Positions 1 through 8,063 of a stretch of 53,202 bases of DNA are shown one piece after another. Source of the DNA: Ruminococcaceae bacterium UBA6845 (lineage in GTDB: Bacteria > Bacillota > Clostridia > Oscillospirales > Acutalibacteraceae); the NCBI GenBank assembly GCA_002449395.1, contig DKDP01000039.1, positions 1 to 53,202 on the forward strand, read 5' to 3'. The translations under genes and the position numbers were made by a program. Position 1 is the first letter of the stretch, and every line of letters starts with the position of its first letter. Under the pieces are notes generated by a model, which made no database searches, was not told where the DNA came from, and saw only the letters and a program-made list of their open reading frames with translations.

Positions 1-1004
1 AACGGCTTGCCAAGGTCGATTTCCTTGTCGCCGTAGGTGATGGTCGTTGAACCGCAAACCTCCGTTGCAAGGTATCTGAACATATTTTCAGTCAGATCCA
101 TCATTCCGTGATAGTCGGTATATGCCTGATAGAGCTCCATAAGAGTAAACTCGGGGTTATGTCTTGTGTCCATACCCTCGTTACGGAAAACTCTGCCGAT
201 CTCATAAACTCTCTCCATACCGCCGATGATAAGGCGCTTGAGGTAAAGCTCAAGAGAAATTCGGAGCTTGAAATCCTCGTTGAGCGAGTTATGGTGGGTG
301 ACGAACGGTCTTGCCGCCGCACCGCCTGCGTTTGAAACAAGAATCGGAGTTTCAACCTCAATGAAATTCTGAGCATCAAGGAAGTTTCTGATCTTCTTTA
401 TAATAAGCGAACGCTTGTAGAATGTGGTCTTAACGTCGGGATTTACGATAAGGTCAAGATAACGCTGACGGTATCTTGTGTCGGTATCCTTGAGTCCGTG
501 GAACTTCTCGGGAAGAGGAAGAAGCGACTTTGAAAGAAGTCTGACGTTCTGAGCGTGAACGGAAATCTGACCTCTGCGTGTTCTGAAAACGAAGCCTTTA
601 ACCTCGATAATATCGCCGATATCCCACTTCTTGAACTCGGCAAACTCGTCCTCGCCGATATCGTTCATTCTGACATAGACCTGCATACGACCCGCACGGT
701 CGGTAATGTCGATGAAATTAGCCTTACCCATATCTCTCCAGGTCATAATTCTGCCGCAGAGCGATACATTTTCAATTCTGACCTGCTCGGGTCTCTGATC
801 CTCGGGAAGCTCGTTTGTCTCCGCCTCGAGTTTTTCAAAAGCCGCCGTAATTTCGGCGCTTGTTGCCGACTGATCGGCTGTTGTTATCTGAAAAGGATCC
901 TTGCCCGCCTGCTGAAGAGCAACGAGCTTGTCAACCCTGATCTTTCTGAGTTCGTTAGTGTTATCCTCCGTTTCAACAACGGGAGTGTTTTTTTCTTCTG
1001 CCAT
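1..1004 (-). CDS. lysS: Lysine--tRNA ligase, N-terminal two thirds (cut by window edge)
   Basis: Class II lysyl-tRNA synthetase, which charges tRNA-Lys with lysine in the cytoplasm. About 334 residues are visible; the C-terminal catalytic part runs off the left edge. After a charged N-terminal helix comes the OB-fold anticodon-binding domain (SLCGRIMTWRDMGKANFIDI). The start of the class II core follows, with RYLDLIVNP, then EVETPILV (motif 1 area) and RVYEIGRVFRNEGMDTRHNP (motif 2). The ATG start at 1002-1004 is preceded by GGAGAG. It lies 74 bp downstream of greA in the same direction, a greA-lysS pairing that is frequent in Firmicutes, and no separate promoter is obvious. Confidence 0.97.
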   Translation of the reverse strand, partial: MAEEKNTPVVETEDNTNELRKIRVDKLVALQQAGKDPFQITTADQSATSAEITAAFEKLEAETNELPEDQRPEQVRIENVSLCGRIMTWRDMGKANFIDITDRAGRMQVYVRMNDIGEDEFAEFKKWDIGDIIEVKGFVFRTRRGQISVHAQNVRLLSKSLLPLPEKFHGLKDTDTRYRQRYLDLIVNPDVKTTFYKRSLIIKKIRNFLDAQNFIEVETPILVSNAGGAAARPFVTHHNSLNEDFKLRISLELYLKRLIIGGMERVYEIGRVFRNEGMDTRHNPEFTLMELYQAYTDYHGMMDLTENMFRYLATEVCGSTTITYGDKEIDLGKP

Positions 1005-1046
1005 ATTTAACTCTCCATTCACAGCAAAAAGTTTTAACAGTCAAAG

Positions 1047-1072
1047 CGGGCGTAAGGCTAAGCCTGCGCCCG
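1047..1072 (-). other. GC-rich hairpin between greA and lysS
   Basis: The minus-strand transcript can fold into CGGGCG...CGCCCG with an inner AGGC/GCCT stem and a 3-nt loop. It lacks an immediate T-run (the next bases are CTTTGACTG), so it may be a weak terminator, a processing site or an mRNA-stabilising element. It would set lysS expression relative to greA. Confidence 0.45.
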
Positions 1073-1078
1073 ATATGT

Positions 1079-1555
1079 TTATATTGAAATTTCAAGAACC
1101 TCGTAGGCAATAACGTTTCCGTTCGGAAGATGAACGTTAACGGTGTCGCCGACCTTGTTGCCGATAAGAGCCTTACCGACAGCGGACTGATCGGAAATAA
1201 TACCCTCATCGGGGTTCGCCTGGCTCTCGCCGAGAATCTTGTATTCATCAATATCGCCGTATTCAACGTCACGGATTTTAACCTTTGAGCCGACGTGAAT
1301 AGCCTCGGTAGTAATTGCGCTTTCATCGAGAATCTTAGCGTTTTTCATTTCATTTTCGAGCTGTGCGATCTTAGCCTCCATTTTAGCCTGATCGTTCAAT
1401 GCCTCGTCATACTCGCTGTTTTCTGAAAGATCTCCGAATGATCTGGCCTCTTTGATTCTTTCGGCTATCTCGTCACGTCCCGCTGTTTTAAGATATTCCA
1501 GCTCATCATTTTTCTTTTTGTAAGCCTCAGCTGTAAGCAAGATTTCCTGTGCCAT
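1079..1555 (-). CDS. greA: Transcription elongation factor GreA
   Basis: GreA rescues backtracked RNA polymerase by stimulating cleavage of the 3' end of the nascent RNA. The protein is 158 aa, the normal family length. Residues 1-75 form the antiparallel coiled coil, including GDLSENSEYDEALNDQAKME whose acidic tip carries the catalytic acidic pair. The rest is the FKBP-like C-terminal domain (VGSKVKIRDVEYGDIDEYKI, ISDQSAVGKALIGNKVGDTV). The ATG at 1553-1555 has AAAGGA just upstream; an upstream in-frame extension to 1630 lacks family similarity and was dropped. It has its own promoter at 1648-1676 and is followed by lysS. Confidence 0.97.
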   Translation of the reverse strand: MAQEILLTAEAYKKKNDELEYLKTAGRDEIAERIKEARSFGDLSENSEYDEALNDQAKMEAKIAQLENEMKNAKILDESAITTEAIHVGSKVKIRDVEYGDIDEYKILGESQANPDEGIISDQSAVGKALIGNKVGDTVNVHLPNGNVIAYEVLEISI

Positions 1556-1647
1556 AAATTTCATCCTTTCAATGCAATTACTCGGTATTTTGGCTCTGAT
1601 ACAGACAAAAGCCTGCACTTTAAACACCAAAGTACAGCAATATGCCT

Positions 1648-1676
1648 ATTATAGTGTATTGATCGGAAAAAGTCAA
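1648..1676 (-). promoter_or_regulatory. greA(-lysS) promoter
   Basis: The minus strand reads TTGACT (1671-1676), a 17-nt spacer, then TATAAT (1648-1653), a strong sigma-A type promoter about 90 nt upstream of greA. A 10-bp inverted repeat (GGAAAAAGTC / GACTTTTTCC; 1665-1674 and 1694-1703) overlaps the -35 element. Confidence 0.8.
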
Positions 1677-1754
1677 GTTTTTTTGTTAAAACAGACTTTT
1701 TCCAATGCTTGTTCGTTTCTTGGGTTATAAATATAATATGTTCGGATTTTGAAA

Positions 1755-2474
1755 TCATTCCGATTTTTCAATGAGTTGTACCTCATCGGAACTAAGAACA
1801 CGGCATTCGCCCTCGGGAAGATTTTCGTCAAGCGAAACTCCGCCCATTTTCGTCCTTTTCAGTCCGATTACTCCGTTTCCTGCGGCGGCAAACATTCTTT
1901 TAATCTGGTGATATTTTCCCTCGCAGATTTTAATCTCAACGAGCGGATTGTCTCCGTTCTCAATAACTCGGAGCTTTGCCGGCAGACATTTTGTACCGTC
2001 CTTGAGAACAATTCCCTCGGCAACGGTTTTTAGCTGTTCGTCTGTCACCGCCTCGGCAAGACGAGCCTCATATGTCTTTTCAATATGATTCTTCGGCGAA
2101 AGTATGCGGTGTGCATAATCACCGTCATCTGTAATAAGCACAAACCCCGTTGTAGTGATATCAAGTCTGCCCGCCGGAAAAAGATTTCGTCTTTTGAACT
2201 CGTCGGGAACAAGGTCGATAACGGTCTTTTCGTTTTTATCGTTCGTGGCGCTGACAACGCCTTTCGGCTTGTTGAGCATAAGGTAAACAAAACGCTCAAA
2301 CTTAATCTCCGTACCGTTAATGCAAACAGCGTCTCTTTCATCGTCTGCCTTCGCTCCCCTGTCACGGACAACCGCCCCGTTAACTTTAACGCTTCCGCGC
2401 TTTATAAGCTCCTGCGCCTGTTTGCGGCTGTACTGTCCCTGTGAGGCAATCAGCTTATCCAATCTTTGGAGCAT
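1755..2474 (-). CDS. rsuA: RsuA-family rRNA pseudouridine synthase
   Basis: Isomerises a uridine of rRNA to pseudouridine; the closest-looking family is RsuA, which modifies 16S U516. The N-terminal S4 RNA-binding domain covers about residues 1-60 (RLDKLIASQGQYSRKQAQEL). The catalytic loop is GRLDITTTGFVLITDDGD with the essential Asp in GRLD. It is followed by the RsuA-type block SPKNHIEKTYE and the C-terminal EGKYHQIKRMFAAAGN. The length of 239 aa is normal. It starts 3 bp after the stop of the WG/SH3 lipoprotein, so the two are probably co-transcribed. RluB/RluE-type specificity cannot be excluded from sequence alone. Confidence 0.9.
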   Translation of the reverse strand: MLQRLDKLIASQGQYSRKQAQELIKRGSVKVNGAVVRDRGAKADDERDAVCINGTEIKFERFVYLMLNKPKGVVSATNDKNEKTVIDLVPDEFKRRNLFPAGRLDITTTGFVLITDDGDYAHRILSPKNHIEKTYEARLAEAVTDEQLKTVAEGIVLKDGTKCLPAKLRVIENGDNPLVEIKICEGKYHQIKRMFAAAGNGVIGLKRTKMGGVSLDENLPEGECRVLSSDEVQLIEKSE

Positions 2475-2477
2475 AGC

Positions 2478-3749
2478 TTACTCCTTATCGAGGTAATCGA
2501 GAAGAACCCATCCCTCGTTGCCGTCATAATAAACGTGTCCCCAGCCGTTATACACACGGTCAACGGTAAGCTCCGTGCCCTCGCTGAGCTCGGTAATTAT
2601 ATCATTTTCGGTTCCTGCGTCGGTTCTGAGATTCAGTCCCTCGGTGTTGACAATATAATTACCCGTCTGATCGGCTTCGGTTGTTGTTTCTTCAACGGTT
2701 GTCTTTTCGGTCGTTGTCTCGGCTTTCTTGGTTGTTGCGGGAGCGGTTGAGGCAATGTCGGTTCTTGCGGTTGCATAGGTTGAATCGCCGAACGAAACGA
2801 GTCCCCATTTACCGTCCTTGAGAAGATATGCTCTTCCGCCGACAACGGGGGTTGCTCCGTCATAGATAAGATCCGTTACGGATTTACCCTCATTTGTGAG
2901 GATAGCAAACTTGCCGTTTTTTGTTACCGTTACATATCCGTCATAGCACTCATACGGGGTGTCCTCACCGCCGAAAGCGCTGTAACCCTTAACCGCATCA
3001 TAGCCGAACGGAATGACCGTCTTACAGTTTGAATCAACATATCCCCAAACGCCGTTTGACTTGAATGCCGCCATACCGTTGGCAAAAAGTCCTGCGCCGG
3101 AATAGATCATTCCCATTACGTTTCTGCCGTTGATATAAAGTCCGTAGGTGCCGTCGCTTTCAAACTTGCCGTTGACATCCTTGACGCCCCTGACAGTTTC
3201 GGGGACAGCGGCTTTGAGATCGTCCTCATAAATTTCCCCGCCGTCATTCTGAATGAAAACTGCGGAATTTTCGGCAGAAACCCAGAGATACTCGTATCTC
3301 AGTGAATTGTAGGTTCTGTAAGCGGGTTCCTTGGAGAAATCCGTATAATTGATATATGTCTGCGATTTCTCGCCGCTTTTATTTTTCTTCACGGCAAGAA
3401 AGTCCTTGCTGTTTCTGATTGCAACGATACTGTCATACTCGGGAGAAACGACAATTTTTCCGTTGTAATCTATAATTCCGTATTTGCCGCTCTTCTTAAT
3501 TTTGAAGCAGTCGGCATAGCTGATGTCGTAATGACGTGTGCTTTCGTTGTAGTCTGCACGGACAAGCGGTTCAATGCTTTCCGCATCAATTGTCGGGCCG
3601 ATAAGCCACTGCGGATCAATAAATGAATCCGATTTAGCGTCATTCGCCGTATCAGCTTCTTTTTTTGAAGAGCACGCCGAAAGAACCCCCATTGCAGTAA
3701 TCAGACACATAACAACGGAAATGATTCTTATAAAGCTCGGTTTCTTCAT
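2478..3749 (-). CDS. Lipoprotein with WG repeats and C-terminal SH3b domain
   Basis: Predicted surface lipoprotein of 423 aa. It has a signal peptide with lipobox LSAC at about residues 23-26. Degenerate WG beta-repeats follow (KYGIIDYNGKIVVSPEYDSI, GVWGYVDSNCKTVIPFGYDA, GKFAILTNEGKSV, GKWGLVSFGD). Next comes a Thr/Glu-rich linker (TTKKAETTTEKTTVEETTTE), then an extracellular SH3b module ending the protein (NLRTDAGTENDIITELSEGT, WGHVYYDGNEGWVLLDYL). SH3b domains usually bind cell-wall peptides; WG repeats have no single known role. It sits 57 bp after potD and directly before rsuA, but nothing links it to polyamine transport beyond position. Confidence 0.85.
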   Translation of the reverse strand: MKKPSFIRIISVVMCLITAMGVLSACSSKKEADTANDAKSDSFIDPQWLIGPTIDAESIEPLVRADYNESTRHYDISYADCFKIKKSGKYGIIDYNGKIVVSPEYDSIVAIRNSKDFLAVKKNKSGEKSQTYINYTDFSKEPAYRTYNSLRYEYLWVSAENSAVFIQNDGGEIYEDDLKAAVPETVRGVKDVNGKFESDGTYGLYINGRNVMGMIYSGAGLFANGMAAFKSNGVWGYVDSNCKTVIPFGYDAVKGYSAFGGEDTPYECYDGYVTVTKNGKFAILTNEGKSVTDLIYDGATPVVGGRAYLLKDGKWGLVSFGDSTYATARTDIASTAPATTKKAETTTEKTTVEETTTEADQTGNYIVNTEGLNLRTDAGTENDIITELSEGTELTVDRVYNGWGHVYYDGNEGWVLLDYLDKE

Positions 3750-3806
3750 TTTCTACACCTCTTCGGGAAAGTATTCGGCGTGTGCCGAAATTTATGCGGT
3801 ATTGCA

Positions 3807-5006
3807 TTAATACATACTTTCTCTTTTTTTCTTTCTTATCGTCCTGTATATAAAATATGCAACGACGATGACGGCAAAGGTAATCAATCCGATGTATACG
3901 GACTTGTCATCATTACCCTCTATTTTAAGATTATCCCAAAGCGAGGTCATGAGCATAAGCATCTCGGAATCGAGATTATGAAAATACTCTGTCGGCGGAG
4001 TGTGTTCCTCATCGGGATAGAGCATTTCGTTATCTCTGAGCGAATATTCCTCATTGTCAAGAACCGCTTGGTTTGGAGTAGCATAACACAGATATTCGGC
4101 ATTTGCAAGTGCAATGTCCTCTCTGAGCATAAAATTGATATAAAGCTCTGCCGCTTCCTTATTCTGACAGCCTTTCGGAATACAGATAGAATCGACAAAA
4201 ATGTTTGTTCCCTCTTTCGGGTAAACAAAGGCAAGATCGGGGTTGTTTTCCGCCATGCTTATACAGTCACCTGCATAGTATGCGGCAATAGCCGCCTCGC
4301 CGCCCTCCATCTTGTTGAAAACATCATCCATAACATATGACTGAACAACAGGCTTCTGCTCCTTGAGCTTTTCATAAGCCTTTTCCCAATCCTGAACATT
4401 TGTTGTGTTGATATCAATGCCCAAAAGGAACTGAGCGATTCCGAATGCGTCTCGGGAATTGTTGAACATAAGGATCTGACCCTTATACTTTTCGTCCCAC
4501 ATAATGCTCCAACTGTCGGGTGTGCCGTCAACCATCTTGGTGTTATACACAAGTCCTACCATTCCGACGTTGTACGGAACAGAATACTCGTTCTTCGGGT
4601 CGAAGTAGAGATTCTTATACTTCGGCATTATTTTTTTATAGTTCGGAATGTTGTCAAAATTGATCTTTTCAAGAAGACCCTCGTTGATCATTCGCTCGAT
4701 CATATAGTCCGACGGAATGATGATATCGTAGTTTGCTCCGCCGCCTTTGATCTTATTATACATATTTTCGTTGGAATCATAGGTTGTATAGTTAACCTTG
4801 ATTCCCGTCTCTTTTTCAAATTCCTTGTTTACATCGAGAGTATCCTCCGCACCGTCGGAGATATATTCACCCCAGTTGTAAACATTGATTTCCGTGCCCT
4901 TGAGCTTTGAAACGTCAATCTGCTTTGCGGCGACTCCGAATGACGCCGAACAGCTCATTACAACGACGACAACGGCAAAGAAAACGGAAACAATCTTTTT
5001 CATCAT
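3807..5006 (-). CDS. potD: Polyamine ABC transporter substrate-binding protein with C-terminal membrane anchor
   Basis: Captures spermidine/putrescine outside the membrane and delivers it to PotBC. The 399-aa protein has an N-terminal signal segment, then the PotD fold (INVYNWGEYISDGAEDTLDV, FEKETGIKVNYTTYDSNENM, YDIIIPSDYMIERMINEGLL, NVGMVGLVYNTKMV). Unlike most Gram-positive PotD proteins it has only a poor lipobox (VMSC, Met at -2) beside a signal-peptidase-I-like site (GVAA). It ends in a clear transmembrane helix plus basic tail (VYIGLITFAVIVVAYFIY, then RTIRKKKRESMY). The likely anchor is therefore C-terminal. The ATG overlaps the potC stop (ATGA). Last gene of potABCD. Confidence 0.93.
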   Translation of the reverse strand: MMKKIVSVFFAVVVVVMSCSASFGVAAKQIDVSKLKGTEINVYNWGEYISDGAEDTLDVNKEFEKETGIKVNYTTYDSNENMYNKIKGGGANYDIIIPSDYMIERMINEGLLEKINFDNIPNYKKIMPKYKNLYFDPKNEYSVPYNVGMVGLVYNTKMVDGTPDSWSIMWDEKYKGQILMFNNSRDAFGIAQFLLGIDINTTNVQDWEKAYEKLKEQKPVVQSYVMDDVFNKMEGGEAAIAAYYAGDCISMAENNPDLAFVYPKEGTNIFVDSICIPKGCQNKEAAELYINFMLREDIALANAEYLCYATPNQAVLDNEEYSLRDNEMLYPDEEHTPPTEYFHNLDSEMLMLMTSLWDNLKIEGNDDKSVYIGLITFAVIVVAYFIYRTIRKKKRESMY

Positions 5007-5833
5007 TTTGCCGCACCGCCTTTCTTTTCTCTCTTATTGTCACCCTTTGCCTGAAGAACGTTGACAAGGACAAGAAGAACAAGAATGACAATGAACATAA
5101 TTGTCGAAAGAGCGTACATATCGGGAGTGACACGCTTCTTTGTCATTGAAAAGATTCTGATCGGAAGCGTCTGGAACTTCGGACCGCTGACAAAGTAACT
5201 GATGATGAAATCATCAAAAGAAAGCGTAAACGCCATAATAAGTCCTGCCACAACACCCGGAAGAATCGACGGAAGAACGACCTTCATAAACGCCTTGACC
5301 GGAGGACATCCGAGATCCTGAGCCGCCTGCGAGAGGTTGGCATCGGTCTGTCTGAGCTTCGGCATAACGTTCAGAATTACATAAGGCAGGCTGAATGTTA
5401 CGTGAGCGATAAACAACGTCCAGAATCCGAGCACACCCTTTGCGCCGAGAATTGAACCGATGAATACGAACAAAAGCATCATCGACACACCCGTAACAAT
5501 TTCGGGGTTCATCATCGGAATGTTTGTTACCGTCATAACGCTCGATTTGACAAAGCCTTTTTTCATCTTGTCAATTCCGACTGCGGCAAGGGTGCCGATA
5601 ACGGTAGCGGTGATCGCCGATGTAACGGCAAGCAAAAGCGTATTTGTCAGAGCGTTGATTGTTGCGCTGTCTTTAAAAAGCTCAACATACCACTTGAATG
5701 AAAATCCGTTGATAACGCTCGTGCTGTTTGTTCCGTTGAATGAAAGCACGATAAGCATAAATATCGGCAGATACAGGAACAAAATAACAAGCGCAAGATA
5801 AATCTTTGATGCGGGATTGAGTTTGTTTTTCAA
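5003..5833 (-). CDS. potC: Polyamine ABC transporter permease PotC
   Basis: Second membrane permease of the spermidine/putrescine importer; 276 aa with about six transmembrane helices. It carries the EAA-type loop (LSQAAQDLGCPPVKAFMKVV followed by LPSILPGV) that contacts the ATPase PotA. The start is TTG at 5831-5833, overlapping the potB stop as TTGA, with GGGAGGTG about 7 nt upstream; no good ATG start exists nearby. The 3' end overlaps potD by 4 nt, so translation is probably coupled. Confidence 0.95.
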   Translation of the reverse strand: MKNKLNPASKIYLALVILFLYLPIFMLIVLSFNGTNSTSVINGFSFKWYVELFKDSATINALTNTLLLAVTSAITATVIGTLAAVGIDKMKKGFVKSSVMTVTNIPMMNPEIVTGVSMMLLFVFIGSILGAKGVLGFWTLFIAHVTFSLPYVILNVMPKLRQTDANLSQAAQDLGCPPVKAFMKVVLPSILPGVVAGLIMAFTLSFDDFIISYFVSGPKFQTLPIRIFSMTKKRVTPDMYALSTIMFIVILVLLVLVNVLQAKGDNKREKKGGAAK

Positions 5834-6657
5834 GCTACAACACCTCCCGCTTCCTCGGTATCGCCGAATTTATTCATAACGGCCATACAGATAAGGATAA
5901 GAATCATAAGAACAAGCGAGAGCGCAGCACCGAAATTGAAGTTGTTTGAAACCTGGAACTGCATCTCGATAATATCGCCGATAAGCGCAAAGCTGCCGCC
6001 GCCGAGCTTCTGAGAAATGTAGAATGTGCTGACGGACGGAACAAATACCATTGTAACACCCGATACAACGCCCGAAAGGGTTGACGGGAAAACAACGTCC
6101 TTTATAACGTGGAATCTGTTAGCGCCGAGATCCTGCGCCGCCTCAACAAGGCTGTTGTCGAGCTTTGTCATAACGGAATATATCGGGAGAATCATATAGG
6201 GCAGGAAATTGTAAACCATACCGAGTATAACGGCACCCGATGTATTGATCATATGGAACGGTCCGATGCTGAGCTTTGAGAGAAGATTGTTGATCACACC
6301 CGAATCCTCAAGCAGGGTCATCCACGCATATGTTCTGAGCAGGAAGTTCATCCACATCGGAATCATTACGAGCATAACCATTGTGCTCTGCGCTCTGAGC
6401 TTCATTCTTGAAAGAATATATGCAAGCGGATAAGCAATCAGCAGGCAAATTATCGTTGCGACAATGCCGAACCATAATGAACGAAGAAATGTGCTTGTGT
6501 AATCAGTCAAACGGCTGACATTGTCAAGCGTAAATGCGCCCGTCTTATCGGTGAACGCATAATAAAAAACCATTACAAGCGGAACAACTATGAAGATCGC
6601 CGACCAAACAATGTGGGGCGCAGCACAGAGCCGCTGTGTCAAAGTGCTTTTCTTCAC
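5830..6657 (-). CDS. potB: Polyamine ABC transporter permease PotB
   Basis: First membrane permease of the importer; 275 aa, about six transmembrane helices. The EAA loop is VEAAQDLGANRFHVIKDVVF followed by PSTLSGV. The start codon is GTG at 6655-6657, with AGGAGG 8 nt upstream inside the end of potA. There are 3 nt between the potA stop and this start, and a 4-nt overlap with potC. Confidence 0.95.
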   Translation of the reverse strand: MKKSTLTQRLCAAPHIVWSAIFIVVPLVMVFYYAFTDKTGAFTLDNVSRLTDYTSTFLRSLWFGIVATIICLLIAYPLAYILSRMKLRAQSTMVMLVMIPMWMNFLLRTYAWMTLLEDSGVINNLLSKLSIGPFHMINTSGAVILGMVYNFLPYMILPIYSVMTKLDNSLVEAAQDLGANRFHVIKDVVFPSTLSGVVSGVTMVFVPSVSTFYISQKLGGGSFALIGDIIEMQFQVSNNFNFGAALSLVLMILILICMAVMNKFGDTEEAGGVVA

Positions 6658-6660
6658 GGC

Positions 6661-7779
6661 TTATTCCTCCTCAACAATGTCGGACAGGTGCTCCAATTCA
6701 TCGCTGAACGAGCTGTAATCTCCGTAAAGTCCCGAATACTTGGATTTCTTCATAATATGAATTGCGTCAGGCTCAATATCAAGTCCGATCTTCTTTCCGA
6801 CAGGCTCATAGTCCGTCGTCTGGATCATCCATTTAAAGCCGCCGATATCGACGATAATTTCAAAGTGAACACCCTTGAACGTTACGGAAGTAACCGTGCC
6901 GTTGAGCATTCCCTTTTCAACGGGAACAATATCAACATCCTCGGGACGGACAACAACATCGACCGATTCGCCGATGCCGAAGCCCTTGTCGAGGCACTGG
7001 AACTGTGCGCCCGAGAAAGAGCACTTGAAATCCTCAAGCATCTTTCCGTCAAGGATATTACTCTCGCCGATGAAGTCGGCAACAAACGCATTCTTAGGCT
7101 CATTATAAACGTCCTGCGGAGTGCCGATCTGCTGAATAACACCGCCGTCCATAACAACAACGGTATCCGACATCGACAGAGCCTCCTCCTGATCGTGAGT
7201 GACATATATAAACGTTATGCCGAGTCTCTGCTGAATATTTTTAAGCTCAACCTGCATATCCTTGCGGAGCTTGAGGTCGAGCGCACCGAGCGGCTCGTCA
7301 AGGAGCAGAACTCTCGGCTTTACGGCAAGCGCACGTGCAATTGCAACACGCTGCTGCTGACCGCCGGAAAGAGAATTTATATTTCTTCTTTCAAAGCCGT
7401 TGAGATTGACAAGGTTAAGCATCTCCTTGACAGTCTCGCTGATTTCCTTTTCCTTCATCTTCTTGACTCGAAGACCGAATGCGATGTTCTCATAAACATT
7501 CAGGTGCGGAAACAGCGCATAACGCTGAAAAATGGTGTTAACCTGTCTCTTATGAGGCGGTACACCATTGATAACTTTATTTTCAAAAATAACTTCACCG
7601 CTGTCGGGTTCAAGGAATCCGGCGATGATACGCAGTGTGGTGGTTTTACCACAGCCCGAAGGTCCCAAAAGTGTGATAAATTCCTTATCACGGATATACA
7701 TGCTGAGATTTTCAAGAATCTGAGCGTCTCCCAGCTTGACCGAAATATTTTTCAGGTCGATGATAACATTGTCTTTCAA
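6661..7779 (-). CDS. potA: Polyamine ABC transporter ATPase PotA
   Basis: Cytoplasmic ATPase that powers PotBCD; 372 aa, the usual length. Walker A GPSGCGKTT is at residues 39-47, the Q-loop near residue 85, signature LSGGQ at 137-141, and Walker B VLLLDEP at 157-163. A C-terminal TOBE-type domain (about 240-350; GESVDVVVRPEDVDIVP) follows. The start is TTG at 7777-7779 with AGAGGGG 8 nt upstream; no ATG precedes it within the operon leader. First gene of the operon, behind a strong promoter at 7841-7869. Confidence 0.95.
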   Translation of the reverse strand: MKDNVIIDLKNISVKLGDAQILENLSMYIRDKEFITLLGPSGCGKTTTLRIIAGFLEPDSGEVIFENKVINGVPPHKRQVNTIFQRYALFPHLNVYENIAFGLRVKKMKEKEISETVKEMLNLVNLNGFERRNINSLSGGQQQRVAIARALAVKPRVLLLDEPLGALDLKLRKDMQVELKNIQQRLGITFIYVTHDQEEALSMSDTVVVMDGGVIQQIGTPQDVYNEPKNAFVADFIGESNILDGKMLEDFKCSFSGAQFQCLDKGFGIGESVDVVVRPEDVDIVPVEKGMLNGTVTSVTFKGVHFEIIVDIGGFKWMIQTTDYEPVGKKIGLDIEPDAIHIMKKSKYSGLYGDYSSFSDELEHLSDIVEEE

Positions 7780-7840
7780 TTATGCAGCCCCTCTCTTTAC
7801 CGAATACGGTATATATCTTTTCCGAAAGATATTAACATAT

Positions 7841-7869
7841 AATATAGTGCAGAAAGTCGCAAATGTCAA
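7841..7869 (-). promoter_or_regulatory. potABCD operon promoter
   Basis: The minus strand reads TTGACA (7864-7869), a 17-nt spacer and TATATT (7841-7846), followed by a leader of about 55 nt to the potA TTG start. I see no riboswitch fold in the leader. Confidence 0.8.
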
Positions 7870-7998
7870 CAATTTTTTACAATTTTTCTGCAAAAAATCA
7901 TCGGTTTTTTTGAATGATTTTTGAAATACTCTTTATAGCTCTTAAATACTCGTTTTATCTCGTTTCAGCTCATTTTTTATCGTTCACAAAAATATTGA

Positions 7999-8030
7999 CA
8001 ACCGGGAAACTTTTTTCTGTTTCCCGGTTG
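7999..8030 (-). terminator. Terminator after the NuoE/NuoF/GltD-like operon
   Basis: Perfect 12-bp inverted repeat (CAACCGGGAAAC / GTTTCCCGGTTG, 8-nt loop), 33 bp past the stop of the minus-strand operon. On the minus strand it is followed by TGTCAATATTTTTG, a modest T-rich stretch. The remaining bases up to the pot promoter are AT-rich and hold nothing else I recognise. Confidence 0.75.
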
Positions 8031-8063
8031 AAAATTGTATAAAAATTCAGTTTTGCAACGTAA

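Noticed and set aside
6613..7842. Long plus-strand ORF (409 codons) opposite potA
   Set aside because: It is the mirror frame of a clear ABC ATPase gene; the translation has no recognisable motif and no RBS.
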